Positions 58,389 to 64,000 of a stretch of DNA of 64,000 nucleotides are shown piece by piece (the first letter of the stretch is position 1; each line of letters starts with the position of its first letter). The notes beneath the pieces were generated by a model. The model had not been told where the DNA came from and made no database searches. It saw nothing but the letters and a program-made list of their open reading frames with translations. The DNA is taken from the NCBI RefSeq assembly GCF_048537545.1, contig NZ_CP183218.1, one strand, 5' to 3'. The stretch is from Chania fonticola_B (lineage in GTDB: Bacteria; Pseudomonadota; Gammaproteobacteria; Enterobacterales; Enterobacteriaceae). Made by a program: the position numbers and the translations under genes.

Positions 58389-59066
58389 ATGTTCAAAAAA
58401 ACTATTTTTATTTCTTTTTTTTTATGCCAGCAAGCTTATGCAGGTGGTGTTTCACTTGGGGCTACACGCCTAGTTTATCCTACATCAAAGGAACAGGTGA
58501 CGTTAAAAATATATAATACAGATGAAAATGGTAATTATCTTGTCCAGTCTTGGATATCCGAAGAAAACAATGAGAAAAGTAAAGACTTTATTATTACGCC
58601 GCCACTTTTTGTTATTAAATCAGGAAGCGATAATTTATTGAAGGTTGTTTTCTCTGGTGATAAAGATAGCTTGCCGAAAGATAGAGAAAAATTGTTTTTT
58701 TTGAACGCCAAGGTGATCCCGTCTCTTTCAGAAAAGGAGCAAAAAATTGACAATGCGTTGTTAATATCGACAACCACTAAAATAAAAGTATTTGTCAGGC
58801 CAGACTCAATAAAAGAGGATCCATTTGAGTCTTACAAGTTGCTAAAGTGCAGTTATGATTCTGGAAAAATAAAAGTTATTAATCCTTCGCCATTTTACAT
58901 GAATTTGGTATCTCTTTCTGTCAATGGGAAAGAAATATCGGGGGCGGAAACAATATCACCAATGTCATCGGTATATATAGATGGAGGCTCAAAAGGAAGC
59001 TACTTATCTTTTAATTTTATTAATGACTATGGTGTGCAGATAAAAGACAGACGGTGTCATTTATAA
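58389..59066 (+). CDS. Periplasmic fimbrial chaperone (PapD-like)
   Basis: 225 residues. Signal peptide ending near YAGG; the N-terminal Ig domain has GATRLVYP and the FIITPPLFVIKSGSDNLLKV segment of the PapD family. The G1 strand region INPSPFYMNL supplies subunit-binding residues. Delivers subunits to the usher. Ends 18 bases before the usher start. Confidence 0.92.
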   Translation: MFKKTIFISFFLCQQAYAGGVSLGATRLVYPTSKEQVTLKIYNTDENGNYLVQSWISEENNEKSKDFIITPPLFVIKSGSDNLLKVVFSGDKDSLPKDREKLFFLNAKVIPSLSEKEQKIDNALLISTTTKIKVFVRPDSIKEDPFESYKLLKCSYDSGKIKVINPSPFYMNLVSLSVNGKEISGAETISPMSSVYIDGGSKGSYLSFNFINDYGVQIKDRRCHL

Positions 59067-61221
59067 TCAGTGCTTGGAGTTCTTATGCGAGTAGTTAAAG
59101 GATTTTTCTTATTTTTTTTATGCTGTAATATTAAAAACGCATTCGCAGAAGATTATTTTAATCCGCAGTTTTTAGGAAGTGACGTTGCCTCGCTTGAAGA
59201 TTTATCATATTTGAACTCTGGAAGTAAATTGTCACCAGGGGACTACTACTTATATCTTTATTCAGGTGAAGATTTTCTTAAAAATGTTAAAGTGAAATTC
59301 GCAACTGTGAAGGGAACGGTCCGCCCCTGCTTTACGAAACCAATCATTGATGATATCCCCTTTAATGAAGAGGTAAAAAAACATTTTCAGTCCCTATCGA
59401 TAGAGGGTGGTGATTGTATAGATATCGCAAAGCATATTAAGGATTTTGACTACGATGTCGATCTCACGAAATTAATTCTTCGCCTTTCAATTCCTCAAAT
59501 CTATTTAGACTCAACTCGGTCAACTATGGCGCCAGAAAAAGAGTGGAATGATGGCATTGTTGCTTTTCTAATGAATTATAATTTTAACGGTTCGTATTCC
59601 AAAAATAAAAATATCGGTAACTACTCGTCAAATTATCTTAATCTGAACAACAGAGTCAATTTTGGTGCGTGGAGGTTAAATGCTAACGCCTATTTTAATG
59701 AAAGTAAAGCAGGATCTAATAGTCATTATGATATTAATACCAACGGCATTTATCTGTCTAGAAAAATAAACTCTTTGAAAAGTGAGTTATCGATAGGGCA
59801 AAGCAGTATTGGTTCTAATTTATTTGATGCCAATGCCTACATTGGGATGACATTAGCTACATCAAATGAAATGCTACCGGACAGTGACAGAGGGTATAGC
59901 CCGTCGATCAGAGGAATCGCGGAGTCTCGATCCAAACTTACGGTAAGGCAAAACAACAATATTGTTTACCAAACGTACGTTAATCCAGGTCCTTATAATA
60001 TTGACAACCTTAATTCGGTCGGTACCAGTGGTGACTACGAGGTTGAGTTAACCTCTGCAGAAGGCGTGGTAAAAAAATTTTCGGTACCCTACTCTTCACT
60101 CCCTAATCTGCTCCGGCTAGGGAAATACAATTACGCCCTAACATTAGGTAAGCTGGATTTAAACTCTGTTGATAATGTTAATTTTTTTCAGAGTACCATA
60201 GCCGTTGGTATTCCTTTCGAATCGACGTTGTTTTTTGGCTCGCAAATCTCCGCAAATTACACTTCTGCGGGTATTGGCGTGGGTAAAAATTTCGGTGATT
60301 TTGGTGCATTATCCGTTGATGCTCTTCATGCTATTTCTAAAATTGACAATGATAAACTTTCAGGTGAATCTTATCGTGTGCTCTATTCGAAATCATTCAA
60401 TGAAACCGGAACGAATCTTCAGTTGACAGGATACCGTTATTCAACTTCTGACTACTATTCATTGAGTGAGGCTTCAAACAGAAATGATATGTCTGACACT
60501 GCCTTCGATAATTATTATTTTGGCCGCAGAAAAGATAGCTTTCAGCTTAACGTATCACAGAGTTTAAATGATTATGGCCAGTTCTATGTGTGGGGGAATT
60601 TTAACTCATATTGGGGAAGTGACACTAAAAGCAAAAATATCCAGTTTGGCTGGAATAAAAACTTCCCGCAAATTAATAATTTGGTTCTTTCCGCTAGTTA
60701 CAGTAAAAAAACGTATGGCAACATCAATGATGATGTTTTTTATTTGTCCTTTAGCATGCCGTTAACAAATAGAACAAGCAAAAATACAATGTACGTTTCA
60801 AACAGTACAACATACAGTAAATCTGACTACAATAATGCAACTAGTCTGTATGGTAATATGTTGGATAATAGGCTTGATTTTAACATTTATCAGACGGTCA
60901 ATAAAAAGTTATCTTATAATAATACAAGTATGAATGTGAACTACAAGGCGAATTCGGCTACTTTGCATGCTGGTTCCTCGTATTCAGAACAATCAAAGCA
61001 AATCGATTATGGTGCGAGTGGTGGTGTCTTACTTCATAAAGATGGCATCGTTTTGACTCGAGAAGCTACCGACACCGCGATCCTGGTTGAAGCTAAAGGA
61101 GCTGAAGGTGCCAGGGTAAGCCGGGCTGGCGAAAATATTACTATTAATAAAGGCGGTTATGCGTTGATTCGGTCATGACGCCGAGTTAGTGTTATTGTAT
61201 GCTTCGCTTTTTGGATGACTG

Positions 61222-61497
61222 ATGGCAAAGGTTGATGTGGTTTGTCCCCGCTGTTCTGAAACTCAGGGTGTGATCAGAAACGGTCATTCCAGCTCAGGAA
61301 CGCAGCTCTATCGCTGCAAACTATGCCTGAAGACCTTCCAGTTCAGCTATCGCTACAACGGAGCTAAACCCGAAACCCATCAGACCATTATTGATATGGC
61401 GATGAACGGCTCCGGATGCCGCGATACCGCAAGGGTATTGAAGATAAGCCTCAACACCGTTCTCCGTCATCTAAAAAACTTGCCCCGCATCAGGTAG
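61222..61497 (+). CDS. insA: IS1 InsA protein
   Basis: 91 residues. Zinc-finger VVCPRCSETQGVIRNGHSSS...YRCKLC and a C-terminal HTH (GSGCRDTARVLKISLNTVLR). Binds the IS1 ends and represses transcription. Its 3' end overlaps insB; A6C at 61473-61479 allows -1 frameshifting to the InsAB' transposase. Confidence 0.95.
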   Translation: MAKVDVVCPRCSETQGVIRNGHSSSGTQLYRCKLCLKTFQFSYRYNGAKPETHQTIIDMAMNGSGCRDTARVLKISLNTVLRHLKNLPRIR

Positions 61498-61919
61498 CGC
61501 AAAACGTTGAGCCAGGGGCAGAAGTCGTTATCTGCTGTGAAGCCGATGAGCAGTGGTCGTATGTCCGCTGTAAAGACAATCCGCGCTGGCTGTTTTATGC
61601 CTATGACCGTATCCGCAAACGTGTTCTCGCCCATGCATTTGGCCCACGTAACGCTCTGACATTGCAGCGTCTTCTGGCTTTACTGAGTCGGTTTAACATT
61701 GCCTTCTACATGACCGATGCATGGCCGGTCTATCAGACGCTGCTGGCCTCAACCAGCCATGTTATCAGCAAGAAATATACTCAGCGGATAGAACGACATA
61801 ATCTGAATCTGAGAACTCACATCAAACGCCTTGCCCGCAAAACCATCTGCTTCTCAAAGTCAGAAGAGATGCACGATAAGATCATCGGTTCGTATCTGAC
61901 AATCAACCACTACCACTAA
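61416..61919 (+). CDS. insB: IS1 InsB (transposase catalytic part, made as InsAB' by -1 frameshift)
   Basis: About 167 codons in the -1 frame relative to insA. Contains the IS1 DDE core: CCEADEQWSYV, FYMTDAWPVYQ and the C-terminal QRIERHNLNLRTHIKRLARKT with the catalytic Glu. Fusion with InsA at AAAAAAC yields the active transposase. The frame is intact, so the element may be mobile. Confidence 0.93.
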   Translation: MPRYRKGIEDKPQHRSPSSKKLAPHQVAQNVEPGAEVVICCEADEQWSYVRCKDNPRWLFYAYDRIRKRVLAHAFGPRNALTLQRLLALLSRFNIAFYMTDAWPVYQTLLASTSHVISKKYTQRIERHNLNLRTHIKRLARKTICFSKSEEMHDKIIGSYLTINHYH

Positions 61920-62350
61920 ATCTGCGTCACGACCGTTGATTCCTTACGCTACTCCTTATCACTATAATGATATTGAGTTAGATCCATCTACTTTTTCTAA
62001 TAGTTATGATGTGGATGATAAAATATCAAAAGTGGCTCCAACCAGAGGAGCTATCAGTAAAGTTACTTTTGATGTAAAAAGAGGCTATAGTTTCCTTGTT
62101 TCTGTCAGGTATAAGAATAAGCCTATTAAGTTTGGCACGCTAGTTAAAAATGATGAATATAATAATGTTGCCATAGCAGATGATGACGGTACTGTATATT
62201 TAACCGGCGTGAAAAAAAATTCTTCCTACACTGTAGCATGGGACGAGAAAAATACATGTCGTTTTCTTATCAATTATGAAGATGAATCCTGGTTAAAGAC
62301 TGTAAATAAAAAACAAGTCGATTGTTTGTAAACCCACTGCAGAGGAAAAA

Positions 62351-62884
62351 ATGAAAAAAATATACCAAATATTTATCTTTTTTTTTAGTCAGTTATGCTC
62401 TGCAGCGTATGCTGAAGATGTTACTGTGCAAATAAATGGGGCCATTTTAGCACAGAGTTGCAATGTAAAAAGCAGTGACCTGACTAAAAATGTCATATTT
62501 GATGATATCAACCCTAAAGAGTTAGCTTCATTAGGCTCTACAACGGCATCGACAAAAGTGTCGATCGGTCTAGAGAACTGTACAGGTAATATCACCGATA
62601 TATCTTATATGTTTTCCGGTAGTGGAGATGACAGCAATCCCAGTCTGCTAAAGGTCATTGGTAAACCCGGCACGTCATCTGAAGATGTTGCGACCGGATT
62701 AGCGATTGAAATTCTGGATATGAATAAAAAATCCGTGCCGTTGAATCAAAAGCAAGCTTTTGGCCAGCGAGTGACGACATCAACCTATAATTTCAACTTC
62801 TATCTGAGATATAAATCCACCAGTCCGACGATAGGGGCAGGAGATGCGTCATCTTTACTTTATCTGGATCTTTATTATGAATAG
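62351..62884 (+). CDS. Minor fimbrial subunit
   Basis: 177 residues. Signal peptide cleaved near SAAYA, then a pilin domain with Cys in AQSCNVKSS and LENCTGN and the terminal LLYLDLYYE beta strand with a penultimate Tyr. Probably an adaptor or tip subunit. Overlaps the next gene by eight bases (ATGAATAG). Confidence 0.88.
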   Translation: MKKIYQIFIFFFSQLCSAAYAEDVTVQINGAILAQSCNVKSSDLTKNVIFDDINPKELASLGSTTASTKVSIGLENCTGNITDISYMFSGSGDDSNPSLLKVIGKPGTSSEDVATGLAIEILDMNKKSVPLNQKQAFGQRVTTSTYNFNFYLRYKSTSPTIGAGDASSLLYLDLYYE

Positions 62885-63401
62885 AATATTTCTACGTATC
62901 ATATTTTTAATGTTGAGTTTTATATCTGCTCACTCCTTTTCCGATCAGGTGGAAATTACTATCACGGCAAAAGTAATAGCTAAAACATGCACAATTTCAT
63001 CAGGATCGTCAGATTTTCTGGTGACCCTTGCTCCTGGAAACTTCCGCGACGCTGCGATTGGGGTGCCATTTTCTGATTCCTCTTTCAAAATTGATCTGGA
63101 AGATTGCTCCTCAAATATAAATACGGCACACGTTACATTTAGCGCAGAAAGCGATCCGTTCATGCCTAATTTGTTAAAAATAGCCAGTGATGCGGATTCA
63201 GACGCTACCGGGGTGGCCATTGGGCTCTACGATATAAACAAAAAAAATATTGATATCAGAAGTAATTCCACTGATTTTATTATTAATCATGCAAGTGCGA
63301 TAAATTCTTTGCATTTTTCGGCCGCCTATCTAAAAACCAACGATAAGGCATTGCCTGGAAAGGTGAAAAGCTTCGCCTATTTTGAGATCTCTTATGATTA
63401 A
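62877..63401 (+). CDS. Minor fimbrial subunit
   Basis: 174 residues from ATG 62877 (a longer frame begins at 62844). Signal peptide ending near AHSFS, Cys pair in AKTCTISSG and LEDCSSN, and C-terminal YFEISYD. Clearly related in layout to the preceding subunit, so a tandem pair. Overlaps the second chaperone by eight bases. Confidence 0.87.
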   Translation: MNRIFLRIIFLMLSFISAHSFSDQVEITITAKVIAKTCTISSGSSDFLVTLAPGNFRDAAIGVPFSDSSFKIDLEDCSSNINTAHVTFSAESDPFMPNLLKIASDADSDATGVAIGLYDINKKNIDIRSNSTDFIINHASAINSLHFSAAYLKTNDKALPGKVKSFAYFEISYD

Positions 63402-64000
63402 GTTATTATTGTGTTTGTTTGTATTTATTATTATTCCTTGCTCTTGTCTGGCAGGTGTTTCGGTGGTGGGTACGCGCTTCTTTATTGATGATTCAACCAA
63501 GGCATTGAATGTTAAGGTTTTAAATGATAATGCGAGTGACTATCTGGTTAAGACCAAGGTCAGCAACGATGGGTTTATTATATCACCGCCATTGTTTATT
63601 TTGCCTAAAAATAAAAGTAATATAATTACTATTGTTCCTGATGAAAAAATTAAGGGTGATAAAGATGAGGTTTATTCCTTAACTATCACTACGATACCAA
63701 AATCAGAGGTAAATCCCAATAATAATGTAGTGTCTCTTGCTATTAGATCACATTTCAACCTCATCTATAAGCATGGAGCGCCAACGGAAAAGGATTATAA
63801 CGAAATGACATTGACACGTTCTCAGGTTGGAAAATGGTCATTGGTTAATCCAACTAATTTCGCGTTTATGATATCATTATCAAACAGGTTCTATCATCAT
63901 TCTGGCGGGGCGAAACTGTTGGGGCCCGGCCAAAGCATTTCTGTTGATGAACATTGCTCAAAAGACTCTTGTTCGCTGTGGTTAAATATCTTTGGCGATG
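63394..64000 (+). CDS. Second periplasmic fimbrial chaperone (truncated by window edge)
   Basis: ATG 63394 to the window end, at least 202 residues, still open. Signal peptide (hydrophobic, ending near SCLAG), then VVGTRFFIDDSTKALNVKV and FIISPPLFILPKNKSNIITI, the PapD-family N-terminal domain, followed by a NLIYK...WSLVNPTNFAFMIS second domain. A second chaperone in one operon usually serves the tip subunits or adhesin, which may follow outside the window. Confidence 0.88.
   Translation, partial: MIKLLLCLFVFIIIPCSCLAGVSVVGTRFFIDDSTKALNVKVLNDNASDYLVKTKVSNDGFIISPPLFILPKNKSNIITIVPDEKIKGDKDEVYSLTITTIPKSEVNPNNNVVSLAIRSHFNLIYKHGAPTEKDYNEMTLTRSQVGKWSLVNPTNFAFMISLSNRFYHHSGGAKLLGPGQSISVDEHCSKDSCSLWLNIFGD

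Larger units (their letters stand above)
61171..61934 (+). mobile_element. IS1-family insertion sequence in the usher gene
   Basis: 764 bp with imperfect terminal inverted repeats (GGTCATGACGC-GA and, inverted, GGTCGTGACGC-GA; both ends then run into TTAGTG). It is flanked by the 8-bp direct repeat GTTGATTC (61163-61170 and 61935-61942; nine bases if the terminal C is counted). Carries insA and insB with an A6C slippage site. Length, organisation and target duplication fit IS1. The perfect duplication and intact genes point to recent insertion. Confidence 0.95.
59085..62331 (+). pseudogene. Fimbrial outer-membrane usher, interrupted by an IS1-family insertion
   Basis: Start ATG 59085 after TTGGAG. 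The coding frame runs to 61170, is interrupted by a 764-bp element, and resumes at 61943 in frame to TAA 62331. Without the element it encodes about 824 residues: signal peptide, N-terminal periplasmic domain (YFNPQFLGS; Cys pair), beta-barrel with plug, and C-terminal domain. The junction would read GGYALIPYATPYHYNDIELD, a typical FimD-like motif. As it stands, translation ends at 61178 after GGYALIRS, so the C-terminal domains are lost and secretion should fail. Confidence 0.92.

Overview
The window is a piece of a Serratia-like (Yersiniaceae, Enterobacterales) chromosome. The basis is an enteric-type 16S rRNA gene, core proteins very close to E. coli orthologues, a core gene order that largely follows the E. 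coli map, and enteric RNA landmarks such as micA between gshA and luxS. The left end holds the N-terminus of a BapA-type giant adhesin. The right end is cut inside a fimbrial operon. Identifications rest on recalled family sequences and motifs; no database search was run.

Layout. (1) 1-3.1 kb: bapA-like adhesin start, an AT-rich spacer, and a YcaD-like MFS transporter. (2) 3.2-19.2 kb: housekeeping block pncC-recA-recX-alaS-csrA, a tRNA-Ser/tRNA-Arg x3 cluster, yqaB-yqaA-gshA, micA (antisense), luxS, corB(yfjD)-ypjD, ffh, and rpsP-rimM-trmD-rplS. (3) 19.3-24.1 kb: accessory block with a VOC protein and AraC regulator, an orphan phage lysis cassette (small ORF, holin, SAR-type endolysin, Ogr) under a perfect LexA box, a DUF481 outer-membrane protein and dcuB. 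(4) 24.7-34.5 kb: aroF-tyrA, pheL-pheA, raiA, bamD, rluD-pgeF and clpB. (5) 34.6-40.4 kb: complete rRNA operon (P1/P2, boxA, 16S, tRNA-Glu, 23S, 5S, tRNA-Asp). (6) 40.5-54.3 kb: dkgB, a five-gene PTS/glycosylasparaginase/aminopeptidase operon with a transposase-derived regulator, yafC, an MFS exporter, yafD, mltD, gloB, yafS, rnhA and dnaQ. (7) 54.3-64 kb: AT-rich horizontally acquired fimbrial island with insertion-sequence scars and an intact IS1-family element inside the usher gene.

Genes that work together. aroF, tyrA and pheA cover the entry and both exits of Tyr/Phe synthesis, with TyrR-type and attenuation control. The rpsP operon couples ribosomal proteins to ribosome maturation and tRNA methylation. 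The PTS operon looks like an import-and-hydrolysis route for a GlcNAc-asparagine type glycopeptide fragment and is the best candidate for an undescribed system. The SOS-controlled lysis cassette has no virion genes around it and may serve release of a cargo made elsewhere. The rRNA operon joins an rrnG-like left flank (clpB, tRNA-Glu spacer) to an rrnH-like right flank (tRNA-Asp, dkgB), so it marks a rearrangement breakpoint relative to E. coli.
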